From Chitinophagaceae bacterium (GTDB taxonomy: Bacteria; Bacteroidota; Bacteroidia; Chitinophagales; Chitinophagaceae): 40,229 nt of DNA. The first letter of the stretch is position 1. Each line of letters opens with the position of its first letter. The stretch lies in NCBI GenBank assembly GCA_016787085.1, contig JAEUVJ010000033.1, forward strand, positions 1 to 40,229. The letters are read 5' to 3'. Under the pieces are notes generated by a model. It did not search any database and was not told the DNA's origin. It saw nothing but the letters and a program-made list of their open reading frames with translations. The position numbers were made by a program, and so were the translations under genes. Positions 15,568 through 24,042 of the stretch are shown here, one piece after another.

Positions 15568-17283
15568 ATGAAAAAAATATTTCTTTTAATTGGGTTTATT
15601 TCACTTATCGTATCCTGCAAAACTTCAAAGAATAATACCGGGCTATCCGTTGACCCTTATAATTATGCTGTACAAAAGAAAATAATAGCTGAACACGGCG
15701 CTGTTGTGTCGGCCCATCCTTTGGCCAGCCAAACTGGTCTTACTATACTTAAACAGGGAGGCAATGCCATTGACGCCGCTATTGCCACACAATTAGCATT
15801 GGCCGTTGTATATCCGCAGGCGGGTAATCTGGGCGGCGGCGGTTTTCTCGTAGCCAGACTGAGTGACGGCAAAGAGATCACTATTGATTACCGGGAAATG
15901 GCGCCGGGAAAAGCGCATCGTGACCTGTATATTGATTCATCAGGAGAAGCCCGGACAGATAAAAGCCAGAACGGGCACTTGTCAGGTGGCGTGCCGGGTA
16001 CTGTGGCCGGTTTGTTTGAATCGGCAAAATATGGCAAGCTGCCTTTTGCCAAACTGATACAACCCGCCATTGACCTGGCTGAAAATGGCTTTGTCATTGG
16101 TAAACGGGAAGCGGCTAACCTGAATGCGCTACAGGAGGAACTGAAACAATTCAATACCGTGATGCCGGTATTGATAAAAGAAGGCGGATGGAAAGAATCA
16201 GATACACTGGTACAAACCGATCTTGCCAATACATTAAAGCGCATCCGGGAAAAAGGCGCTGCCGGTTTTTATGAAGGTGAAACAGCCGGACTGATCATAG
16301 AAGAAATGAAAAGAGGTGGCGGCATCATCACTGTTGAAGACCTGAAAAATTATAAAGCGAAAATGCGGGAGCCGCATGTATTCAATTATAAAGGCTATAG
16401 AATTATCGGCATGCCGATGCCCAGCAGCGGCGGGTTGTTATTGCACCAGATGATGAAGATGATCGAAGACAGGGATATTGGCGCTATGGGCTTTCATTCG
16501 CCACAGGCAGTACAACTGATGACCGAGGCCGAACGCAGGGCCTATGCCGACCGGGCCGAATACATGGGTGATGCCGACTTCTATAAAGTGCCGGTAAAAA
16601 TGCTGGGTGATGAAACCTACCTGCAGGAAAGAATGAAGAGCTACGATACGTCCAAAGCCACGCCCAGTACCCAGGTAAAACCGGGTGTATTGCTAAGTGC
16701 AGAAAGCGAAGAGACCACCCACCTGAGCATCATGGACAAAGAAGGCAATGCCGTAGCTGTTACTACCACATTGAACAACTCGTATGGCAGCCGCACGGTT
16801 ATCGGCGGCGCCGGTTTTATTCTGAATGATGAAATGGATGACTTTAGCATCAAACCCGGCGTACCCAATATGTACGGTGCTGTGGGTGGTGAAGCCAATG
16901 CTATTGCACCGGGCAAACGGATGCTCAGCTCGATGACACCGACCATCGTATTAAAAGATAATAAGCCCTATATCGTTCTCGGTACTCCCGGCGGCACCAC
17001 CATTCCCACTTCTGTTTTTCAAACGATCATCAACATCATTGAATTCGATATGAGTACGGAAGATGCGGTCAACAGGCCCAAGTTTCATCACCAATGGCTG
17101 CCGGATATAATAGAAACAGAAAAAGGTTTCCCGGAAGAAGTAATAAAAGTTTTGATGAATAAAGGATACTACTTTAAACAAAGAGGCGCTATCGGCCGGA
17201 CAGAAATAATAAAAGTGCTGCCGGATGGAAAGCTGGAAGCGGTAGCTGACAGACGGGGCGATGATGATGCAAGAGGATGGTGA
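15568..17283 (+). CDS. ggt: gamma-glutamyltransferase (lipoprotein form)
   Basis: A 571-residue gamma-glutamyltranspeptidase, which cleaves the gamma-glutamyl bond of glutathione and related peptides and self-processes into two subunits. The N-terminus MKKIFLLIGFISLIVSC is a lipoprotein signal with Cys17, so this copy is probably membrane-anchored. Family features are clear: GGNAIDAAIATQLALAVVYPQ, GNLGGGGFLV and TIDYREMAPG in the large subunit. The autoprocessing site is in ESEETTHLSIMDKEGNAV, with nucleophile Thr383 at the start of the small subunit. LSSMTPTIVLKD and GTPGGTTIPTSVFQTIINI form the oxyanion and binding region. The length is normal. The gene has its own promoter box and ends in a heptad word repeat at the stop codon. 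Confidence 0.95.
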   Translation: MKKIFLLIGFISLIVSCKTSKNNTGLSVDPYNYAVQKKIIAEHGAVVSAHPLASQTGLTILKQGGNAIDAAIATQLALAVVYPQAGNLGGGGFLVARLSDGKEITIDYREMAPGKAHRDLYIDSSGEARTDKSQNGHLSGGVPGTVAGLFESAKYGKLPFAKLIQPAIDLAENGFVIGKREAANLNALQEELKQFNTVMPVLIKEGGWKESDTLVQTDLANTLKRIREKGAAGFYEGETAGLIIEEMKRGGGIITVEDLKNYKAKMREPHVFNYKGYRIIGMPMPSSGGLLLHQMMKMIEDRDIGAMGFHSPQAVQLMTEAERRAYADRAEYMGDADFYKVPVKMLGDETYLQERMKSYDTSKATPSTQVKPGVLLSAESEETTHLSIMDKEGNAVAVTTTLNNSYGSRTVIGGAGFILNDEMDDFSIKPGVPNMYGAVGGEANAIAPGKRMLSSMTPTIVLKDNKPYIVLGTPGGTTIPTSVFQTIINIIEFDMSTEDAVNRPKFHHQWLPDIIETEKGFPEEVIKVLMNKGYYFKQRGAIGRTEIIKVLPDGKLEAVADRRGDDDARGW

Positions 17284-17295
17284 GGAGTTAGTGTA

Positions 17296-17323
17296 GAGTT
17301 ATGAGTTATGAGCTATGAGTTGC
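17296..17323 (+). repeat. four tandem heptads GAGTTAT after the ggt stop codon
   Basis: GAGTTAT, GAGTTAT, GAGCTAT and GAGTTGC follow one another at 17296-17323, 12 nt after the ggt stop. Because the period is 7, the TGA at each junction falls in a different reading frame, so the tract stops translation in all three frames. Confidence 0.7.
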
Positions 17324-17388
17324 GGGTTTGTAGATGGGAAGCAGCGTGATACGTTTTGAATTTTGGCTTTTGATTTTAAAAAAATAAT

Positions 17389-17934
17389 ATGAGTATCGGA
17401 ACCGAATATCTCCAGACCGTGATGCGCCGGGTAAGGTATTACAAAGACCTTGGCGATAAAACGTTTGAACAATTAGACGATGAACATTTCCATTATCAGC
17501 CAAATGCAGAGTCGAACAGTATTGCCGTGATCATTCAGCACATGGCGGGCAATATGCTCAGCCGCTGGACGAATTTCCTGACTGAAGACGGAGAAAAGGA
17601 GTGGCGCAACCGGGATGAAGAATTTGCTATACATCATTACAACAAAAAGGAATTGCTCGAAATATGGGAAAAGGGGTGGAACTGCTTTTTGGATGCACTT
17701 GCTTCATTGCGGGAAGATGATCTTTTACAAACGATTGAAATACGACAGGAAAAATTATCAGCCATAGATGCCATCAACCGGCAACTGGCGCACTATCCTT
17801 ATCACATAGGGCAGATCGTGTATATCGGCAGAATGATCAAAGACCAATCCTGGAAAAACCTGTCAATACCCCGGGGCCGGTCGCAAGAATACAATCAGGG
17901 CGGACAGGTAAAAGATCCCGCCAAAAAGTTCTGA
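17389..17934 (+). CDS. DUF1572 / DinB-like metal-binding protein
   Basis: A 181-residue protein of the DinB-like four-helix family, with DUF1572 the best-fitting branch. These proteins bind a divalent metal, and some are thiol-dependent transferases; no specific reaction can be assigned here. The metal triad is visible as H51 (IAVIIQHMAGN), H135 and H139 (QLAHYPYHIGQIVYIGRM), at the usual helix positions. The start ATG at 17389 follows an A-rich leader. The neighbours (ggt upstream, beta-barrel downstream) do not clarify the role, and no -7 box was seen directly in front. Confidence 0.87.
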   Translation: MSIGTEYLQTVMRRVRYYKDLGDKTFEQLDDEHFHYQPNAESNSIAVIIQHMAGNMLSRWTNFLTEDGEKEWRNRDEEFAIHHYNKKELLEIWEKGWNCFLDALASLREDDLLQTIEIRQEKLSAIDAINRQLAHYPYHIGQIVYIGRMIKDQSWKNLSIPRGRSQEYNQGGQVKDPAKKF

Positions 17935-18018
17935 ATGAAGGGAGTTTGCATGGCCGCGAATTAATATCTATTTTTATCGCTTAGGCCGGAACAGCCCGCT
18001 GCCGTTCGGCAGCAGAAA

Positions 18019-18750
18019 ATGTTTTATTATCAAACCACCTGTCGCCTGATGCCACAGCACCGCCATCGCATTACCCGGGTCATCTTTTGCGTTATAAGTT
18101 GTATTGCCATTGTCTTAACGGGTAATACACAGTCACCGCAGTTTGGCGTCTTTGCCGGTCCGCAGATGAGCTCCGCCAACTATTTTGTTACTGAATCCAA
18201 ACAGTCAACGGAGTATAAATATGGTTTCCATGCAGGTTTTACTATGAAAGTACCTTTTGAAACAAACCTGTACTTCAGCCCGGCCGCTTATTACAGTATG
18301 AAGGGTTATAAAGCCTCATTCAAAAAATATGCTTACCCGCCTGACATGGATGCGATAGACAACGATACCCGGATCCATACATTTAACCTGGCGTTCCTGC
18401 TACAATACAATATGGGCAGCAAACCTTCCCATTTTTTTTTGAAAGCAGGGCCGGTACTGGATTTCCAACTAAAAGGAAAAGAGACCTATCACCTGATGAA
18501 CGGAAATACGGTGAGCAAAAATATGGTCTATAGTTTTGGTGAATATGGCAGGTATGGCGCCAGTCTTTTCTTTCAATTAGGATTTGAGACCCGCAGCGGT
18601 TTTTTTGTGGCAGGACAATACGATTTGGGCATCACCGACATCAACAATGCCGATCTCGGCCCCCGCATCAATCATCGGGTATTCGGCCTTACTTTCGGTA
18701 CGTATTTCAAAAACAAGAAGATCGTACTGGATACCAGGAATAAAGAGTAG
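18019..18750 (+). CDS. outer-membrane beta-barrel protein (PorT-like)
   Basis: A 243-residue protein with a hydrophobic N-terminal segment (ITRVIFCVISCIAIVLTGNT) followed by alternating hydrophobic/polar strands: FGVFAGPQMSSANYF, YGFHAGFTMKVPFETNLYFSPAAYYSMKGY, ASLFFQLGFETRSGFFVAGQYDLGI. It ends FGLTFGTYF. This matches the small outer-membrane beta-barrel (porin T-like, eight-stranded) proteins common in Bacteroidota. The first ATG at 18019 gives an 11-residue polar lead, and the ATG at 18052 (MPQHRHRITRV) would make a more standard signal peptide. A short GCTGCC/GGCAGC hairpin lies at 17998-18013 just before the first ATG. Function unknown. Confidence 0.82.
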   Translation: MFYYQTTCRLMPQHRHRITRVIFCVISCIAIVLTGNTQSPQFGVFAGPQMSSANYFVTESKQSTEYKYGFHAGFTMKVPFETNLYFSPAAYYSMKGYKASFKKYAYPPDMDAIDNDTRIHTFNLAFLLQYNMGSKPSHFFLKAGPVLDFQLKGKETYHLMNGNTVSKNMVYSFGEYGRYGASLFFQLGFETRSGFFVAGQYDLGITDINNADLGPRINHRVFGLTFGTYFKNKKIVLDTRNKE

Positions 18751-19055
18751 CCCTAATCCTTTTTGATATAGCTCTAATGAAATTTTAATTTCCTATTTCC
18801 GGTTGTAAAAGAGCTTTCATACTGGTTTTCATAAAGTTTTGTTTTTGCATATCGGTATTTCGAAGATAAAAATGAGCCTATGGATTTGCATTTACCGCTA
18901 TTTCGTCTATCTTTACGGCCTACACTCTTTATAGAGTTTTCTCCAAATCCCATCCGAACGATTTAACCACCTTTTCATTTGCAATATCCCTGAGCAAGAT
19001 CGGCGAGATTAATATCCTGCGAATTATTGATTTTTAAGACGAACAAAAACCTACT
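18751..19055 (+). other. 305-bp AT-rich intergenic region holding the promoter and leader of the dockerin gene
   Basis: No open frame of note. It contains the AT-only palindrome GAAATTTTAATTTC, a -33/-7 promoter (18885-18915), and near the expected transcription start a short hairpin ACTCT-TTAT-AGAGT (18924-18937). From there to the ATG at 19056 the leader would be about 130 nt, long for this window. No known riboswitch fold was recognised. Confidence 0.5.
18885..18915 (+). promoter_or_regulatory. -33/-7 promoter of the dockerin-cohesin operon
   Basis: TTTG (18885-18888), a spacer of exactly 19 bp, then TATCTTTA (18908-18915). This matches the Bacteroidota TTTG-N19-21-TAnnTTTG promoter except for the last base. 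Confidence 0.65.
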
Positions 19056-22000
19056 ATGAGCAGGCGTTTAATCACATGTACCTACTGGAAGCAATTTGCT
19101 GTATTGTTAATTGCCGTATTCTCTATTGTCAGCGTTAAAGCGCAAAATCCCATCGTTACAGAAAATGCATTACCCGGTAATCCCCAGTCAGAATGGGATG
19201 TCTCCGGCGCAGGTAGTCTGAGCATCCAGGGTTTTGCCACAGACATCAGTATCAACAAAGGCGATACCGTTCATTTCAAAATAAAAACGGATGCAGCCGC
19301 TTACACCATCAATATTTACAGGCTCGGCTACTATGGGGGCAATGGTGCCCGCTTAACTGGCACAGGCACCGTGACGGCAAGCTTGCCGCAAACCCAGCCG
19401 GATCCCCTATTTGATGCGGCCACCGGATTGGTGGATTGTGGCAACTGGGATAAGTCAGCTTATTGGCATGTGCCGTCAACGGCTGTATCCGGACTGTATC
19501 TTGCCAAATTAATAAGAACAGATAACGGCGACGCCAGCCATATCACATTCATCGTGCGTGATGATGCCAGCAACTCCGATATATTGTTCCAGACATCTGA
19601 TGCAACCTGGCAGGCGTATAACCCATATGGTGGTGGCAGCTTGTATATGGGCACTACCTCTTTGCCTAATGGACATAGTTCCAAGGTCAGCTATAACCGT
19701 CCCTTCCTTACCCGCAATGGCGGCGGTGGCGGTGGTTATGGAGAAGACTGGTTCATGAACGCCGAATACCCGATGATCCGTTTCCTGGAAAGGAACGGCT
19801 ACAACGTTACTTATTTCACCAATGTGGATGCGGCCCGTCACGGGAACCTCATCCTCAATCATAAAACATTCTTATCTGTAGGCCATGATGAATACTGGTC
19901 GGCCGAGCAAAAGGCGAATGTAGAAGCAGCCCGTAACGTAGGTGTGCACATGGCTTTCTTCAGCGGTAACGAAGTGTATTGGAAAACAAGATGGGAGAAT
20001 AGTGCTGACGGCGCCAACACTCCTCACAGAACACTGGTTTGTTATAAGGAAGGAACCGTTGGTGAATATGTCTGTGGCAGCAAATGCGATCCTACCACGG
20101 AATGGACAGGCCTTTGGAGAAGCGGATGCGAGTATCCGGCAGGAGGCGCCTGTAAACCTGAAAACTCATTGACCAGCCAGATAGGATGGGTACTCGGTAC
20201 TACGGCTATGAAAGTACCAGCTGAATACCGGAGCTTACGTTTCTGGAGAAATACCAGTGTGGCTAGCTTAGCCGGCGGTACGGAAGCGACTCTGGCCACA
20301 GGCAGCTTAGGATACGAATTCGATTTCGAGCAATTCCCGGAATCAAATCCCCCGGGAAGAATACTGCTATCCCGCACTACTTATCTCGGCAAAACCCATA
20401 AACTTTCCATGTACCGCCATGCCAGCGGCGCATTGGTATTTGGTGCCGGCACCGTACAGTGGTCGTGGGGACTGGATAGTGTACACGACAGGGGCAATGC
20501 ACCTGTGAATAAAGACATGCAGCAGGCTACGGTGAATCTTTTTGCCGACATGGGTGTACAACCGGGTACTTTACAATCTGACCTGGCAGCAGCTACCCAA
20601 TCAACCGATGCGACAGCGCCTGTAGTGACCATTTCTTACCCTGCTCACAACGCTACTTACCCTGCCTTCAAACCCATTGTCATCAATGGTACTATCACCG
20701 ACAACAGGACCGTGGCGGGTGTAGAAATATCCTTAGATGGGGGCACCACCTGGCAATTGGCTTCGGGCACTTATAACTGGTCGTTTACCTGGACGCCCAC
20801 TTCATTAGGAACATTCACTATTAAAGTGCGTGGCTTTGATGACTCCGGCAATATGAGTGTGCCGGGCACAGTCCCATCCGCCAGCGCTATTACTCTTACT
20901 ATTACTGGCCCGGATTGCCCTTGTACTATTTTCCAGACATCAGATGTACCTGCTATCACTAACCAATACAATGCAATTGCCGGTGTTGAGTTAGGTGTAA
21001 AATTCAAAGCAGGCATCAACGGATATGTTAAAGGGCTGCGCTTTTACAAAAGCACTAACGATACAGGTACCCATACAGGCACCCTGTGGACAAATGGCGG
21101 GACCCTGATGACACAGGTTACTTTCCTGAATGAATCTGCTTCGGGATGGCAGGAAATTTTATTTGATACTCCCGTATCCATAACAGCCGGTAATATTTAT
21201 GTGGCTTCGTACCACAGCCCCACCGGGTATTATTCGGAAACAAACCCCTACTTTACCGAAGACAAAGTGAACGGGCCTTTAACGGCCATCGAGGACAGCG
21301 ATCCGGCCAATCCAAACGGGTTGTATAAGTTTACTACTACGCCTTCTTTCCCGAACCTGAATTACCAGAGTGATAACTACTGGGTAGATGTGATATTTGA
21401 CACCAACCCCACCGATGCAGTGGCCCCGCTGATACAGTCCACTTCACCGGCTGATTATGCAGTGAACGTAAGTATTAATTCATCATTCAGCGCTTCATTC
21501 AATGAAGGAATCAACCCGGCCACCGTGAATGTTACCACGCTCATACTGAAAAATGCATTCAACCAGGAAGTAGCTTCCACTGTAAGTTATAACTCAGGAT
21601 TGCGCAGGGCAACGCTTACACCGGCTTCCCCGCTGAATTATTCATCTACTTATACAGTGACCATTAAGGGCGGCACTACAGGTGTCAAAGACATGGCAGG
21701 TAATGCACTGGTGGCTGATGCAGTTAAAACATTCAGTACCGCTGATGCCTCCGTGCTTTCTCCCGGTGAAGGTCCCGGAGGGCCCATACTGGTTGTACAC
21801 AGTAATGCCAATCCGTTCAGCCTGTACAGTGCAGAAATATTAAGAGCAGAAGGACTCAATGAATTTACTACAGCCGAAATAGCCACTGTTACTTCCACTT
21901 TGCTGAATAATTATGATGTGGTGATACTTGGCGAAATGGCGCTGTCAGCACCAGCGGTCACTTTACTGACCGACTGGGTAAATGCCGGTGGTACACTGAT

Positions 22001-23993
22001 CGCTTTCAAACCCGATGCATCCCTGAATGCTTTACTCGGTATTTCAGCAGCGGCCGGTACACTGAGCGATAAATATCTATTGGTAAATACGGCTTCAGGT
22101 CCGGGAGTGGGTATTGTCAACGAGACCATACAGTTCCATGGCACGGCCAACCTGCATACGTTAAATGGCGCTACGGGTTTAGCTACTTTCTATTCCGATG
22201 CGGTAACAGCTACCAGTAACCCGGCAGTGACCACGATCAATGTAGGCTCCAATGGCGGTAAAGCCGTAGCATTCCTGTATGACCTGCCCACCTCCATTAT
22301 TTATACAAGACAAGGTAACCCTGCATGGGCCGGTCAAAAAAGAGACGGTACGACAGGGCCCGTACGGTCAGATGATATGTTCTTTGGCCTGCCGGCCAAC
22401 TCCGGCGCCGACTGGATTGACTTTAATAAGATATCTATTCCGCAGGCAGATGAACAGCAGCGCCTGCTGGCCAATATAATTCTGCAGCACAACATGCACC
22501 GCAAGCCCTTACCAAGATTCTGGTACTTACCAAGAGATCTGAAGGCTGCTATCGTGATGACAGGTGACGATCACTTTAATAATGGTACAGCAGGACGTTT
22601 CAACCATTACCTGACGCTTGGTCCCAATACGCCGCAGGATGTGGCCAACTGGAATGCGATCAGGGGCACCTCCTATATCTACCCGGGAACACCCATATCA
22701 GATGCACAGGCGGCTGAATTTGATGCGCAGGGTTTTGAGATCGCATTACATCCGACCACAAGTTGTACTAACTACACTGAATCTTCATTGAACACGGCTA
22801 TTACCACGCAAACCGGCAGTTTCCTTGGATACCTGCCTTCATTAAGCTCACCGGTTTCTAACCGTACGCACTGTCTGCCGTGGAGTGACTGGGCATCGCA
22901 GGCCAAGGTAGAAGCACAGAACGGTATCAGGCTGGATGTAAACTATTATTACTGGCCGGCATCATGGGTACAGAGCCGCCCGGGTATGTTCACCGGTTCC
23001 GGTATGCCGATGCGCTTTGGCGATCTCGATGGAACGATGATTGATTGTTACCAGGCTACTACACAAATAACAGATGAATCAGGGCTCAACGTAAGCACAT
23101 TCACCAATTCATTGCTGGATAAAGCCATCGGGCCTGAAGGATATTATGGGGTATTTGTAGCCAATATGCATACCGATACCGGCGCCAACCATGTAGGCTC
23201 ACAGGCCGTGATCAATTCTGCCCTGGCAAGACAGGTGCCTGTTATTTCAGCCAAACAAATGCTGACCTGGCTCGATGGCCGCAACCACTCTTCATTCGGT
23301 TCTATTACATGGGTGGGCAATGTGCTGAACTTTACCATCACGGCGGCATCCGGCTCCAACAACCTGCGGGCTATGTTGCCTGTGAATGCGGGTTCAGGTA
23401 TTCTGACACAAATATCAAGAGCGGGCTCACCGATCAGTTATACAACAGCAACCATCAAAGGAATTGAATACGCTTTCTTTGATGCCTCTATCACCGGTAA
23501 TTACTCAGCCAACTACGGACCGACCACTTCCATTACCGGTACGGTAACCCTGCAGGGAAGACCCGTTGCGCCAAATGCACGATGGATCGTACCTATAAAA
23601 GTAGAACTGTATGTAACGGGCAATCCAACGCCGGTGGCTACTTACAATACCATTACCGACAATACAGGCCAGTTTACCGTAACCGGGCTTCCGATCGGCA
23701 CTTTCAATGTTAAGGTAAAGAGCAGCCATACGCTGGCAAGAGTAAGAGTGGGTGAAGTATTGGCAGCAGGCGGCAACGCTATCAACTTCGGAACATTGCT
23801 GGAGGGGGATGTGAATGACAATAATTTTGTCACGCTGCCTGATCTCTCATTATTAATCAACAGTTTCAACAAAACAGCCGGCGATCCGGGATATGATCCG
23901 AGAGCAGATCTGAATAATGATGGCTTTGTTACACTGGCTGATCTGTCTTTGCTCATAAACAACTTTAACCTGCAAGGTGAAAACAACCCATAA
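19056..23993 (+). CDS. 1645-aa secreted multidomain protein with C-terminal dockerin
   Basis: Signal peptide 1-29 (ending VSVKA-Q). Residues about 30-515 match the N,N-dimethylformamidase beta-subunit-like family: PGNPQSEWDVSGAG, IYRLGYYGGNGARL, FQTSDATWQAYNPYGG, FLSVGHDEYWS. Then come an Ig-like domain (518-617), DUF4082 (623-786; GVKFKAGINGYVKGLRFYKS) and a Big_5/SbsA-type Ig domain (788-895). Next are an amidotransferase-like segment (910-1010; ILVVHSNANPFSLYSAEILR) and a NodB-like deacetylase region (about 1150-1410; D1171-D1172 in VMTGDDHF, H1232 in EIALHPTT). A CarboxypepD_reg domain (1493-1582) leads into a type I dockerin (1583-1640). Its calcium loops are D1585-N1587-N1589-T1593-D1596 and D1618-N1620-D1622-T1626-D1629, each followed by LSLLIN. 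There is no T9SS sorting domain. The substrate is unknown; a glycan is likely. The adjacent gene supplies a cohesin. Confidence 0.85.
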   Translation: MSRRLITCTYWKQFAVLLIAVFSIVSVKAQNPIVTENALPGNPQSEWDVSGAGSLSIQGFATDISINKGDTVHFKIKTDAAAYTINIYRLGYYGGNGARLTGTGTVTASLPQTQPDPLFDAATGLVDCGNWDKSAYWHVPSTAVSGLYLAKLIRTDNGDASHITFIVRDDASNSDILFQTSDATWQAYNPYGGGSLYMGTTSLPNGHSSKVSYNRPFLTRNGGGGGGYGEDWFMNAEYPMIRFLERNGYNVTYFTNVDAARHGNLILNHKTFLSVGHDEYWSAEQKANVEAARNVGVHMAFFSGNEVYWKTRWENSADGANTPHRTLVCYKEGTVGEYVCGSKCDPTTEWTGLWRSGCEYPAGGACKPENSLTSQIGWVLGTTAMKVPAEYRSLRFWRNTSVASLAGGTEATLATGSLGYEFDFEQFPESNPPGRILLSRTTYLGKTHKLSMYRHASGALVFGAGTVQWSWGLDSVHDRGNAPVNKDMQQATVNLFADMGVQPGTLQSDLAAATQSTDATAPVVTISYPAHNATYPAFKPIVINGTITDNRTVAGVEISLDGGTTWQLASGTYNWSFTWTPTSLGTFTIKVRGFDDSGNMSVPGTVPSASAITLTITGPDCPCTIFQTSDVPAITNQYNAIAGVELGVKFKAGINGYVKGLRFYKSTNDTGTHTGTLWTNGGTLMTQVTFLNESASGWQEILFDTPVSITAGNIYVASYHSPTGYYSETNPYFTEDKVNGPLTAIEDSDPANPNGLYKFTTTPSFPNLNYQSDNYWVDVIFDTNPTDAVAPLIQSTSPADYAVNVSINSSFSASFNEGINPATVNVTTLILKNAFNQEVASTVSYNSGLRRATLTPASPLNYSSTYTVTIKGGTTGVKDMAGNALVADAVKTFSTADASVLSPGEGPGGPILVVHSNANPFSLYSAEILRAEGLNEFTTAEIATVTSTLLNNYDVVILGEMALSAPAVTLLTDWVNAGGTLIAFKPDASLNALLGISAAAGTLSDKYLLVNTASGPGVGIVNETIQFHGTANLHTLNGATGLATFYSDAVTATSNPAVTTINVGSNGGKAVAFLYDLPTSIIYTRQGNPAWAGQKRDGTTGPVRSDDMFFGLPANSGADWIDFNKISIPQADEQQRLLANIILQHNMHRKPLPRFWYLPRDLKAAIVMTGDDHFNNGTAGRFNHYLTLGPNTPQDVANWNAIRGTSYIYPGTPISDAQAAEFDAQGFEIALHPTTSCTNYTESSLNTAITTQTGSFLGYLPSLSSPVSNRTHCLPWSDWASQAKVEAQNGIRLDVNYYYWPASWVQSRPGMFTGSGMPMRFGDLDGTMIDCYQATTQITDESGLNVSTFTNSLLDKAIGPEGYYGVFVANMHTDTGANHVGSQAVINSALARQVPVISAKQMLTWLDGRNHSSFGSITWVGNVLNFTITAASGSNNLRAMLPVNAGSGILTQISRAGSPISYTTATIKGIEYAFFDASITGNYSANYGPTTSITGTVTLQGRPVAPNARWIVPIKVELYVTGNPTPVATYNTITDNTGQFTVTGLPIGTFNVKVKSSHTLARVRVGEVLAAGGNAINFGTLLEGDVNDNNFVTLPDLSLLINSFNKTAGDPGYDPRADLNNDGFVTLADLSLLINNFNLQGENNP

Positions 23994-24042
23994 ATGATTA
24001 TTTGCTATAACGAAATAAATTCCTAACACTAAAAAGAAAACA

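Noticed and set aside
17998..18013. GCTGCC/GGCAGC hairpin before the beta-barrel gene as a riboswitch or terminator
   Set aside because: Only a 6-bp stem with a 4-nt loop and no T-run or larger conserved fold; too small to call.
18775..18800. AT palindrome GAAATTTTAATTTC as terminator of the beta-barrel gene
   Set aside because: The stem is only A-T pairs and no proper T-run follows, so it cannot be supported.
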